Both the position numbers and the translations under genes were made by a program. DNA of 64,000 nt, from NCBI RefSeq assembly GCF_004526235.1, contig NZ_CP038159.1, forward strand, positions 1,302,001 to 1,366,000, written 5' to 3'. Positions within the stretch are counted from its first letter, which is position 1. The number at the start of each line of letters is the position of its first letter. Below the pieces are notes generated by a model, which was not told where the DNA came from, did not search any database, and was given only the letters and a program-made list of their open reading frames with translations. This document shows positions 1 to 7,388 of this stretch, in pieces. This DNA comes from Sphingobacterium sp. CZ-2 (GTDB taxonomy: Bacteria > Bacteroidota > Bacteroidia > Sphingobacteriales > Sphingobacteriaceae).

Positions 1-123
1 CTTGCCTTCTTTAAAAGGACAAGGTTTGAAAGCCGGGTTTTCCGCAAAAGCTTTTATTATTTTCCTATTCCACAAGCGGAAATTCAACGTAACCCAAATT
101 TAGTTCAGAACCCAGGTTGGTAA
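1..123 (+). CDS. SusD/RagB family outer membrane lipoprotein, C-terminal end only
   Basis: Only the last 40 codons are present, in frame from base 1 to the TAA at 121-123. The tail reads YYFPIPQAEIQRNPNLVQNP-GW. This is the typical SusD/RagB ending, in which the protein finishes at the I-P-x-x-E-I-x-x-N-P motif; the SusD at 36697-38481 ends in NPYMVQNVGW. SusD proteins are surface lipoproteins that capture glycans and close over a SusC TonB-dependent transporter, so the matching susC should lie just upstream, outside the window. The two lipoproteins that follow closely on the same strand fit the end of one PUL operon. Substrate unknown. Confidence 0.85.
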   Translation, partial: LAFFKRTRFESRVFRKSFYYFPIPQAEIQRNPNLVQNPGW

Positions 124-136
124 ATCTAACCCAAAA

Positions 137-1153
137 ATGAAAGGATCAATGAAAAGTCTAGTTAATAAAAACATAAAAAACAGTATGCGATTATCCGCAT
201 TACTGTTATTATCCTCCCCGCTGTTCTTCTTACAAAGTTGTAAAGAACAGGCTTTGGATGTCGAAAACCAAGATCAGTATACCAAAGTTTTCATGCAATC
301 CGCTAGTAACGGTGCTGTACCTAAAAGTTTGGCCATTAAAGATGAATGGACCAATATTGCTTTTGGAGCTGGCTATGGCGGATTCAGTATATTAAGCAAC
401 CCTGTAACCGTAAATTTTGAGATTGACCAAGAAAAGGTAGATCAATATAACCAACAGAACAATACAAATTATGAATTGCCACCTGTCGAAAGTTATAAAA
501 TTTCCAGTCCGTCTGTTATCATTCAACCGGGAAATGCCGGATCTAATAATAGTAACCTGGAGATAAACCCTATAAAATTGGGCGGTACAAAAACCTATAT
601 CATTCCTGTTTCAATCAGTGATGTTCAACCCAGCCTACCGGTTAAAGAAAACCTTAGGACTACCTTTTATCTGGTAAATGGAGTCTATGAATCAAATCCT
701 TTTACACCAATCTCCATTGAAGGTTGGGAGATTCACGATTATTCGGATGATGATTACGATGGTGCCGGTGGAAGAGCGAAATATGCCATTGATGGTACCA
801 AGGAAATGATTTGGTTATCCACCTATCGTCGAGTTAACGGTTGGAGGCCGCCACATCCGCATTACTTGACCATTGATATGAATGCCACCCATACGCTCCA
901 TGGAATTACATTATACGGAAGAACAGGTGCTAATAATGCCTATCTTTTTCCAAAAAATGTACTTATACAAACATCCAACGATGGAAATACCTGGACTGAT
1001 GCTGGTCTATTCAGCATTGTAGCCTCCTCAGAAGATACATCTGCAACCATGTATTTTGAGAAAAGTGTAAGCTGTCGTTATTACAAAGTAACGGTATTAA
1101 GCAGTGCGGGTAATGGCGATACCACTTCGATTGCCGAATTGGTAGCATTCTAA
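137..1153 (+). CDS. DUF1735 and F5/8 type C (discoidin-like) domain lipoprotein
   Basis: Probable surface glycan-binding lipoprotein of the PUL whose SusD ends 13 bp upstream. A hydrophobic N-terminal segment ends in the lipobox LQSC (Cys35). Residues about 45-185 resemble DUF1735 (the BT_3987-like N-terminal domain seen in many PUL lipoproteins). Residues about 195-338 look like an F5/8 type C carbohydrate-binding domain: GWEIHDYSDDD, the D-G-T-x-x-x-I-W segment, HYLTIDM, ITLYGR, and the closing RYYKVTVLSSAG. The start could also be the ATG at 149. No catalytic signature is visible, so binding is inferred from the domains. The following gene starts 25 bp downstream. Confidence 0.8.
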   Translation: MKGSMKSLVNKNIKNSMRLSALLLLSSPLFFLQSCKEQALDVENQDQYTKVFMQSASNGAVPKSLAIKDEWTNIAFGAGYGGFSILSNPVTVNFEIDQEKVDQYNQQNNTNYELPPVESYKISSPSVIIQPGNAGSNNSNLEINPIKLGGTKTYIIPVSISDVQPSLPVKENLRTTFYLVNGVYESNPFTPISIEGWEIHDYSDDDYDGAGGRAKYAIDGTKEMIWLSTYRRVNGWRPPHPHYLTIDMNATHTLHGITLYGRTGANNAYLFPKNVLIQTSNDGNTWTDAGLFSIVASSEDTSATMYFEKSVSCRYYKVTVLSSAGNGDTTSIAELVAF

Positions 1154-1177
1154 TGTGGGATTTAATCTATAGATAAC

Positions 1178-2002
1178 ATGAAGAAATTAATTGGGTTAAT
1201 CATAATGGGCAGCATGGTTTTGGCATGCGGAAAAGGCGGTGGAGGTAATGAACCTGTTATCGACCCTCCAAAAAAGGATATCATTGTAAAAACAATGACC
1301 TATAATATCTTTGGCGCTAGATCTGGAGGAATTCCAGATCTAAAGGTCATTGCGGAGGTCATCAAAAAAGCAGATCCAGATCTTGTTGCGCTTCAGGAAG
1401 TCGATAAAAACTCCGACCGCAACAAACACAATGGCGATATTGCCAAAGCATTGGGCGAAATGACAGGTATGGATTATCATTTTGTGAAGGCTATTGATAT
1501 AGCAGGTGGTGAATATGGAGATGCCGTACTTTCAAAACTTCCCGTAAAAGAAAAGAAAGGATTTAACTTGGAAGTCGATCCTGCTTTGGGAGGAGAAAGA
1601 AGATCTGTTGCACGCATGTTGGTAGAAAAAGACGGCAAAGAATTCTATTTCATCAGTACGCATTTTGACCACTTAAGTGATGAACGAAACAGGATCAAGC
1701 AGGCAAATGATTTCAATGCACTATGTAAAACCTTTGGGAAACCGATGATTGTAGGTTCCGATTTTAATGCGCTACCAACATCTAATACGATGAACATCCT
1801 GAAGACCTATTTTACCGTTGGCTGTTTAAATGGAAACTGTAGCCAGTTTACTTTTCCTACCCCAACGCCAAACAGAACCATTGACTATTTGATCTATCAA
1901 CCTCTGAATGCCTTTACACCTCAAATGTATTCGGTGTTCACGTGGGCGAATAAAGAATCGGACCATTACCCTGTAATCGCGAATTTTAAAATAAACTTTT
2001 AA
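1178..2002 (+). CDS. Endonuclease/exonuclease/phosphatase (EEP) family lipoprotein
   Basis: Metal-dependent phosphodiesterase fold, membrane-anchored. The lipobox VLAC places the lipidated Cys at residue 17, followed by a Gly-rich linker. EEP hallmarks are in order: the TYNI start of the first strand, ALQEVD (Glu74, metal ligand), the STHFDH histidine strand around residue 160, GSDFNA around 193, and the terminal SDHYPV (catalytic Asp-His pair) close to the C-terminus. At 274 aa the length is normal for a single-domain enzyme. Members hydrolyse phosphodiesters in nucleic acids, phosphoinositides or sphingomyelin; the substrate here cannot be told. Its place as last gene of a SusD-containing operon suggests it removes phosphate diesters from a phosphorylated glycan or lipid, which is inference. 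Confidence 0.85.
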   Translation: MKKLIGLIIMGSMVLACGKGGGGNEPVIDPPKKDIIVKTMTYNIFGARSGGIPDLKVIAEVIKKADPDLVALQEVDKNSDRNKHNGDIAKALGEMTGMDYHFVKAIDIAGGEYGDAVLSKLPVKEKKGFNLEVDPALGGERRSVARMLVEKDGKEFYFISTHFDHLSDERNRIKQANDFNALCKTFGKPMIVGSDFNALPTSNTMNILKTYFTVGCLNGNCSQFTFPTPTPNRTIDYLIYQPLNAFTPQMYSVFTWANKESDHYPVIANFKINF

Positions 2003-2008
2003 TTGAAT

Positions 2009-2042
2009 TAGGATCTACTGGAAGAAATTTCGTTAGATCCTA
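2009..2042. terminator. Hairpin between convergent genes
   Basis: An 8-bp inverted repeat (TAGGATCT at 2009-2016 and AGATCCTA at 2035-2042) with an 18-nt loop lies between the EEP gene and the convergent sigma factor gene and includes the sigma gene's stop codon. On the plus strand it is followed by TTGAAAAAA, not a T-tract, so this is at most a weak bidirectional terminator. Confidence 0.35.
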
Positions 2043-2632
2043 TTGAAAAAAACCAGAATTAAAATGGTTTTCAAAAGGATATCATGTTCTTTAGCGATGT
2101 AATCTTTAATGCTTTTCATCGCTAAGGACATATGTTCCTTTACCGTTTGGGTGGAAATCTCCAGATTACCTGCAATTTCTTTATAAGTCAAACCTTCCTC
2201 TCGAGACATTCTAAATATACGTTTCCGCTGAGGTGGTAAAGTATTTATCGCGAGATTGTAGATATTGGCATATTCCTTATCCAAAATCGTTCGTTCAACA
2301 CATTCTCCCCCTTCGATCTGTTCATGTTCTGTGGCATCAACTTTTAACATGATGGAGGCACTGATCTGCTTTTTGATTTCTTTATAAACTAAATTTCTGG
2401 TTATTCGGAAGATGTAATGCCGAATGGGATGAGTGGTTTGTATACGTTCGCGTGCATTCCAAAGATTCAAAAAAGAATCATGAATAATATCATCGCAAAT
2501 TGCTTCATCTTTTATATATTTTTTGACAAAATAATACAATTCTTTTGCCAGGCTATTGTAGATGAATACAAAAGCATCATGATCACTGTTTTTTAATCGT
2601 GAATTTAAACTAATGTCTGAAATATAGTCCAA
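2033..2632 (-). CDS. RNA polymerase sigma-70 factor, ECF subfamily (Bacteroidota type)
   Basis: Two-domain extracytoplasmic-function sigma factor of 199 aa. Region 2 includes DDIIHDSFLNLWNARERI (about residues 45-62), which contacts core polymerase and the -10 element, followed by RHYIFRITRNLVYKEIKK. Region 4 is LTYKEIAGNLEISTQTVKEH (about 150-170), the -35 helix-turn-helix. The hydrophobic C-terminal tail LILVFFNRI is common in this Bacteroidota group. These factors usually pair with a FecR-like anti-sigma and a SusC/SusD system. No fecR-like gene is adjacent, so this one is either an orphan or is controlled from elsewhere. It is convergent with the PUL tail upstream. Confidence 0.92.
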   Translation of the reverse strand: MDYISDISLNSRLKNSDHDAFVFIYNSLAKELYYFVKKYIKDEAICDDIIHDSFLNLWNARERIQTTHPIRHYIFRITRNLVYKEIKKQISASIMLKVDATEHEQIEGGECVERTILDKEYANIYNLAINTLPPQRKRIFRMSREEGLTYKEIAGNLEISTQTVKEHMSLAMKSIKDYIAKEHDILLKTILILVFFNRI

Positions 2633-2818
2633 AGTTTAGGCTCCTTCTCTACCCAAAATTAGTTATAACGTATTAAGTAATTGTTAAACCTAGTTTATCT
2701 AAAAATAATGTCCACCTTGCGGTTTTGAATTTGGTTATTTAATTAAATCAAATATAAGGTAATACACATTACATGTCAAGGAGAATTAACATAGATTTAA
2801 TCGATATTAAACTTAAGC

Positions 2819-3685
2819 TTAATTAACTTCAGCCTTCACACTTTCCTCCTTGTTGAAAACCGTAGTTCCAATACTTGCCAAAACCACACAGGCCACAGAT
2901 GCCCATTGCATACCGGTCAAGAATTCCCCTAAAAAGATCAAACCCGACAATGCCCCGAAGGCAGGCTGCAAGCTGGTCAGGATACTAAAGGTTTTTGCAG
3001 GCAATCGACCCAAGGCAAACATATCTAAAGAAAATGGCAGGGCACTAGAAAAGATCGCTACTCCAAGTCCTTTAAGGAATAAACTTGGGGTAACATCCAT
3101 AATGGCGCCATCCCATATGGCGAAAGGAACTATAAAAAAAGTAGCAATCAGCATGCCCGTACTTACAGCATGTCGGCCATCCATGATTTTGGAAACCTTT
3201 CCTCCTACCACAATATACACCGCCCAAAAAGTACCAGCTACAAAGGCCAATACCAATCCTATGATATCGATGGAATTATTCTGCCAGGGCACGATCAATA
3301 GGATCCCTAAACAGGCTAGTAAGGCCCAAATCACATCCAACCATTTACGGGAAAAGGCAAAGGCCAGGAAAAGAGGACCGATAAATTCTATGGTTACACC
3401 CAAACCTAAAGGTATGCGCTGAATGGCCATGTAAAAGATCAGGTTCATTGCGGCAATCCCCAAACCGTAAATCGCACAGTACAACCATTGCTTTTTATTG
3501 AAGGAAAATATGGGTGGTCTATTGATCAACAACAATAATATAGCTGATAAACCAATTCTTAAGGTACTTGTTCCAATTGGACCAAGAGCGGGAAAAAGTT
3601 GTTTGGCAATGGATGCCCCACCCTGCACGCAGACCATGGATAATAAAGCAGCTGTAACAGCTAAATTGGCGTGTTTTAATTTCAT
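2819..3685 (-). CDS. EamA/DMT-superfamily transporter
   Basis: Inner membrane permease of the drug/metabolite transporter superfamily with about ten hydrophobic segments in two EamA repeats (roughly residues 5-135 and 145-280). Typical landmarks are the RIGLSAILLLL helix, the amphipathic YMAIQRIPLGLGVTIEFIGP segment and the second-repeat ASVACVVLASIGTTVF. I chose the ATG at 3685 (MKLKHANLAV), giving 288 aa. The longer reading frame to 3781 adds 32 polar residues atypical of the family. A TATATTTG box on the minus strand (3712-3705) lies just upstream and fits a -7 element. RhtA-like members export amino acids; the substrate here is unknown. Confidence 0.9.
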   Translation of the reverse strand: MKLKHANLAVTAALLSMVCVQGGASIAKQLFPALGPIGTSTLRIGLSAILLLLINRPPIFSFNKKQWLYCAIYGLGIAAMNLIFYMAIQRIPLGLGVTIEFIGPLFLAFAFSRKWLDVIWALLACLGILLIVPWQNNSIDIIGLVLAFVAGTFWAVYIVVGGKVSKIMDGRHAVSTGMLIATFFIVPFAIWDGAIMDVTPSLFLKGLGVAIFSSALPFSLDMFALGRLPAKTFSILTSLQPAFGALSGLIFLGEFLTGMQWASVACVVLASIGTTVFNKEESVKAEVN

Positions 3686-3830
3686 TGCTATGGAAATTGC
3701 ATGGCAAATATAGGTATTCCATGCCTTGTTTATTAAAGGAAAAGAAATGTTTATTTTTCGAATGCTTAGGTATATAAACACCTAGTAAAATCAGAGATTA
3801 AATAAAGTAAAAATATAAGCACAAAGAAAA

Positions 3831-3855
3831 AAGGAAGCGATAATATCGCTTCCTT
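3831..3855 (-). terminator. Intrinsic terminator of the GH16 PUL operon
   Basis: An 11-bp GC-rich stem (AAGGAAGCGAT / ATCGCTTCCTT) with a 3-nt loop. Read on the minus strand it is followed by a T-rich run (TTTTTTCTTT). It lies about 100 bp past the stop of the GH16 gene, the last gene of the minus-strand operon, and before the EamA gene. Confidence 0.8.
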
Positions 3856-3951
3856 CGTATTGAAGGATATTTTGGCAGGCTCCTTCAACAGCTATATCCT
3901 ACGGGGAATAGAATTAGCTAACTAAACATATATGGACAGGATTGTCAAATA

Positions 3952-4974
3952 CTATTGATAAACACGTACATAGTCAATTTCATAAATGGCTTCATTGATG
4001 GAAGGATCAACATCACCACCAAAATACCCCCCCATGGCCATATTCAATATGATGAAAAAATCATGGTGAAATGGGTACTGAGGCGAACTTTTGAAAGTAT
4101 GGTAAGCTTTTCCATCCACCTTGAAAATAATTTCATCCTTATTCCAATCCACAGAATACACATGGAAGTTTGTTGTTGCTGTAGCCAACTCTGTAGTCTT
4201 GGTCGTGGCATTTTCCCCATGATGTTCTGGATAATGTAAGGTTCCATGTATCGTGTTCAGTTGCTTACCCACATGTTCCAGTATATCAATCTCCCCACAT
4301 GCAGGCCAGATTTTTGTTTGGTAATTGCTACCAAGCAACCAACCGGCTGGCCAAGTTCCTTTTCCAACAGGCACTTTTGCACGGATCTCCACCCTTCCGT
4401 ACGTAAAATCAAATTTTCCGCGCGTCACTATTCGAGCTGAGGTATATCCAAAACCTTCATAGTTCTCCTTAATCAATTTGATCTTTAAGGTGCCATCTGA
4501 AATATAGGAATTTGCTGACCGGTCGGTATAATATTGCTTTTCGGCATTTCCCCATCCATTCTCACCATTCCCAATTTCATGGGTCCATTTCTTGCTGTCC
4601 AAGCCTCCAGGAACATTGAATTCATCTGCCCAAACCAGCTTTTCTGGTCTTGAAAACTCCAATTCCTCCGTTTTAGAAATGGTAATTCCGTTGGCAGAAC
4701 GTGCAGTAGCAGTAACTGTATACTTCCCTGCGATAGGATAGGTATATTCTACTTTTCCGGTTTTACTTACTTCCTTTTGGTTGTTGCCAAAATTGATTTC
4801 ATAGGATAATGCATTATCCGCCTTTGCTTCAAAAATATACGTTCCACTTCCGGCTTCCTTTTCCGTAATTTGCAAGGTTAAATTTGAAGGCGCATCTCCT
4901 GCTGGATCACTCCCCTTATTACTACAACTGATTACCCCTGACAAGGCAATGATCAATATCCAAAATCTATACAT
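3952..4974 (-). CDS. Glycoside hydrolase family 16 lipoprotein with PKD domain (putative beta-1,3-glucanase)
   Basis: Putative endo-beta-1,3(4)-glucanase (laminarinase type). The lipobox VISC gives lipidated Cys17. A PKD-like beta domain follows (about 30-105, with YEINFGN and the YPIAGKYTVTATA strand), then the GH16 catalytic domain (about 112-340). The GH16 signature GEIDILEH sets Glu228 as nucleophile, Asp230 as helper and Glu233 as acid/base. WADEFN at the domain start, WPAGWLLG and the ending INEAIYEIDYVRVYQ are all typical. It lies 2 bp from the PKD lipoprotein gene upstream, in an operon with SusC and SusD. GH16 covers several substrates (laminarin, lichenan, agar, porphyran); the ILEH form and general layout favour beta-1,3-glucan. 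The exact substrate is inference. Confidence 0.92.
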   Translation of the reverse strand: MYRFWILIIALSGVISCSNKGSDPAGDAPSNLTLQITEKEAGSGTYIFEAKADNALSYEINFGNNQKEVSKTGKVEYTYPIAGKYTVTATARSANGITISKTEELEFSRPEKLVWADEFNVPGGLDSKKWTHEIGNGENGWGNAEKQYYTDRSANSYISDGTLKIKLIKENYEGFGYTSARIVTRGKFDFTYGRVEIRAKVPVGKGTWPAGWLLGSNYQTKIWPACGEIDILEHVGKQLNTIHGTLHYPEHHGENATTKTTELATATTNFHVYSVDWNKDEIIFKVDGKAYHTFKSSPQYPFHHDFFIILNMAMGGYFGGDVDPSINEAIYEIDYVRVYQ

Positions 4975-4976
4975 CG

Positions 4977-5846
4977 TTATTTTGCTTTAAGTTTAACATA
5001 CCAGGCAAGACCATCTCGACCAATGGTCCGCAATTGCATTTCCGTATCCGTTCGTTTTAGGATTTGGTATCGATGGGATCCCATATAATTACCAACAAAA
5101 CCCAATTTTGAGAATACGATAAATTCTGTTGTTTCGGAACCATCATATCCAAATGCTTCCGAATAATCTGCTGCTTTTGGTCCTAATAACGTAAAATCCC
5201 CACCTCCAGTTAAGGTATTATCGAAATCACGCAGAAAATCCTTATTCCCAAAAATGGAACCATTGGTTTTGTGCGTAAAACTACCAGAGGCTGTAAAGGT
5301 GTACTCATCATCATATATGCCTAAGCCTTTTTTATCCAATGGTGGTGCAGCCCACCATATGGGTTCCATTCCATCACTAGGTCCTACTCCAAGATGACCA
5401 GAGGCTAAGGAATCTAAAGCCCAAGTTTTGCTGGACCCGGCAGTTAGCATGGCTACCAATTCTGGATTAGGAATAAAATCACGTTGAACGGTTATTTCCT
5501 GTGTCGTTTCAGAAGAAACGCCCGCTCTTCCATAAGCGATTACCTTTACTTTAAATGTTTCTACACCTACGTGTTTATAGGCGTGCTGGAAGCTATTGGT
5601 GGTGGAAGTGATGGGATTGGAACCATCTGCAAAATCCACCCGATAGGTAAATGCATGATCGGCATTTACAGTTAGGGATACTTCCCCAGATCCATCCCCA
5701 TTGGGATGGGTTGCATCCTTTCCTTTGATATCAAGCTGTAGTTGAGGCGTTGAAGGTGTATCGATGTTTCCAAAGGTAAAGGTTTCCTCCTTACAGCTAT
5801 AGAGCCCCAAGAAGCAAATCATGGCTATTAAAAAATTCTTTCTCAT
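4977..5846 (-). CDS. PKD-domain lipoprotein of the GH16 PUL (putative surface glycan-binding protein)
   Basis: 289-aa lipoprotein with lipidated Cys18 (lipobox LYSC). Residues about 36-122 form a PKD-like domain (YRVDFADGS and the AYKHVGVETFKVKVIAYG strand), parallel to the PKD of the neighbouring GH16 enzyme. The C-terminal 160 residues (KTWALDSLASGHLGVG, EPIWWAAPPLDKKGLG, then a beta-rich part) form a domain that I do not recognise by number, with several exposed aromatic residues. It sits between susD and the GH16 gene with 2-3 bp spacing, where PULs usually encode a SusE/SusF-like or SGBP-type binding lipoprotein. Binding function is inferred from position and domains; no catalytic residues are evident. 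Confidence 0.75.
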   Translation of the reverse strand: MRKNFLIAMICFLGLYSCKEETFTFGNIDTPSTPQLQLDIKGKDATHPNGDGSGEVSLTVNADHAFTYRVDFADGSNPITSTTNSFQHAYKHVGVETFKVKVIAYGRAGVSSETTQEITVQRDFIPNPELVAMLTAGSSKTWALDSLASGHLGVGPSDGMEPIWWAAPPLDKKGLGIYDDEYTFTASGSFTHKTNGSIFGNKDFLRDFDNTLTGGGDFTLLGPKAADYSEAFGYDGSETTEFIVFSKLGFVGNYMGSHRYQILKRTDTEMQLRTIGRDGLAWYVKLKAK

Positions 5847-5849
5847 GGT

Positions 5850-7385
5850 TTAATAATTAGGGTTTTGTTCAAGATTTGAAATTCGCACTTCATCCAAAGG
5901 GATAGGATAGACTTCATGCTTACCGACTACGAATCCCAAGGATCCCAACCTGGAAGCTGCCATGCCCGTGCGCACAAGATCGAAGTAACGGTCGCCTTCC
6001 ATGGCCAATTCCAATCGACGTTCCGACAGAATTGCATCGTATAAGGATGCTCCTGCTGCATTAACATCATGGTTATTATTTCCAAAAGCTCTCCTGCGAA
6101 CCAGGTTAAGATAATCCTTAGCTTTGATATCATTTGGCGAACTGCTTTTGTTCCAAGCCTCAGCAGCCATCAACAACACCTCGCTATAACGTATGATGCG
6201 AAAATTGTTCAGGTAATTCAATTCCACCTGACCTGATGTCTGACCTTTTCTAGGCTGATATTTTTGGGAATACAATCCTGTATTTTTATATGGTGCAACC
6301 TGATAGGAAATACCATAGGATGGATTAGCGGCAGCATAGGCATCGATATCCAGGATGGTTGCATTTTTCCTTTGATCGCCTACTTCATAAGCTGAAGCTA
6401 GATTACCTGCAGGAAGGTTGGTACTCCATCCGGCCGCATAAGGCATAGCATCAGTTCCTGCTAAACCGCGGATTCCACATTGCTGAACCGCAAAATTACC
6501 CTGTCCGCGCATCGGTGCATCCCAATTATAATAAGGGAAGGTATTGGTATATTGAATTTCAAATACGGATTCGGGACCATTCTCTCCAGCTTGGAGAAAA
6601 ATGGAAGCGAAATCTGAAACCAAAGAGAAAGCATTCGATGTGATTATACTTTCCAAAACAGGGGCCGCTTGATCATATTTTTTCTGGTAGAGGTAAACTT
6701 TTCCCAACAATGCCTGTGCAGCGTATTTTGTAATTCTACCCTTTTGCTCTTGAACTGGAGGTAGATTTCCAATAGCATCCAACAAGTCCCTTTCAATCTG
6801 TTCGTAAACCTGCTCCTTGCTGGAACGCTGGATTTGCCGGGACTCATCTAGACTTAATCGTCGATCCGCAAACAAAGGTACACTTCCGAATAAACGGACC
6901 AACGTAAAATAATAATATGCCCTCAGAAAACTGACTTCGCCATAAAGGGCATCCTTTCCATTAAAATTGACTGCTCGGCCCAATGGATTTTGATCCCGAT
7001 ATTGGGTCATGAAATTTGCCCGATTAATCCCTTCATAAGCAGACTGCCACAGTTCCCTCAATGTAGCATTTTCAGGATTCACCGTAAAATCATCCACCTG
7101 TTGCAATGCAATCACATCAGAGGCACTTTCTCCACCGGCTACCGCATTGTCCGAAGCAATATCTCCGATCGGAACAACTTGGTTCAACCATTGCAAAGGA
7201 GTATAAACCGAGATTGTCATTGTCCGATAATCATTCTCATCCTGCAGGTAGGTTGTCGCAGCAATTCTGAAATCATCTTTAGGACTATATTCGACCCATT
7301 TCTTGCAGGAAGTTGTACCCAATCCCAGCAAGGCAATGAAAACTAAAGGTTTTGCGAATTTATAGGTATGTTTTTGAATGTTCAT
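5850..7385 (-). CDS. SusD/RagB family nutrient-binding outer membrane lipoprotein
   Basis: 511 aa, typical SusD length. The lipobox TTSC gives Cys27. SusD features: the N-terminal segment LWQSAYEGINRANFM, the TPR-like helices with EVSFLRAYYYFTLVRLFGSVP (about 150-170), the YAAQALLGKVYLYQKKYDQA repeat helix, RIIRYSEVLLMAAEAWNK, LSERRLELAMEGDRYFDLVRTG and the terminal IPLDEVRISNLEQNPNY. It caps the SusC transporter and captures oligosaccharides. Its gene begins 3 bp after the susC stop and is followed 3 bp later by the PKD lipoprotein gene, so all four genes form one operon. Confidence 0.95.
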   Translation of the reverse strand: MNIQKHTYKFAKPLVFIALLGLGTTSCKKWVEYSPKDDFRIAATTYLQDENDYRTMTISVYTPLQWLNQVVPIGDIASDNAVAGGESASDVIALQQVDDFTVNPENATLRELWQSAYEGINRANFMTQYRDQNPLGRAVNFNGKDALYGEVSFLRAYYYFTLVRLFGSVPLFADRRLSLDESRQIQRSSKEQVYEQIERDLLDAIGNLPPVQEQKGRITKYAAQALLGKVYLYQKKYDQAAPVLESIITSNAFSLVSDFASIFLQAGENGPESVFEIQYTNTFPYYNWDAPMRGQGNFAVQQCGIRGLAGTDAMPYAAGWSTNLPAGNLASAYEVGDQRKNATILDIDAYAAANPSYGISYQVAPYKNTGLYSQKYQPRKGQTSGQVELNYLNNFRIIRYSEVLLMAAEAWNKSSSPNDIKAKDYLNLVRRRAFGNNNHDVNAAGASLYDAILSERRLELAMEGDRYFDLVRTGMAASRLGSLGFVVGKHEVYPIPLDEVRISNLEQNPNY

Positions 7386-7388
7386 GAC

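Noticed and set aside
2033..2818. Anti-sigma factor (FecR type) partner for the ECF sigma gene
   Set aside because: No FecR-like frame occurs on either side; the next minus-strand gene is an EamA transporter.
2850..3422. 190-codon plus-strand frame opposite the EamA transporter
   Set aside because: Composition is a mirror of the membrane protein on the minus strand, and no family resemblance is visible.
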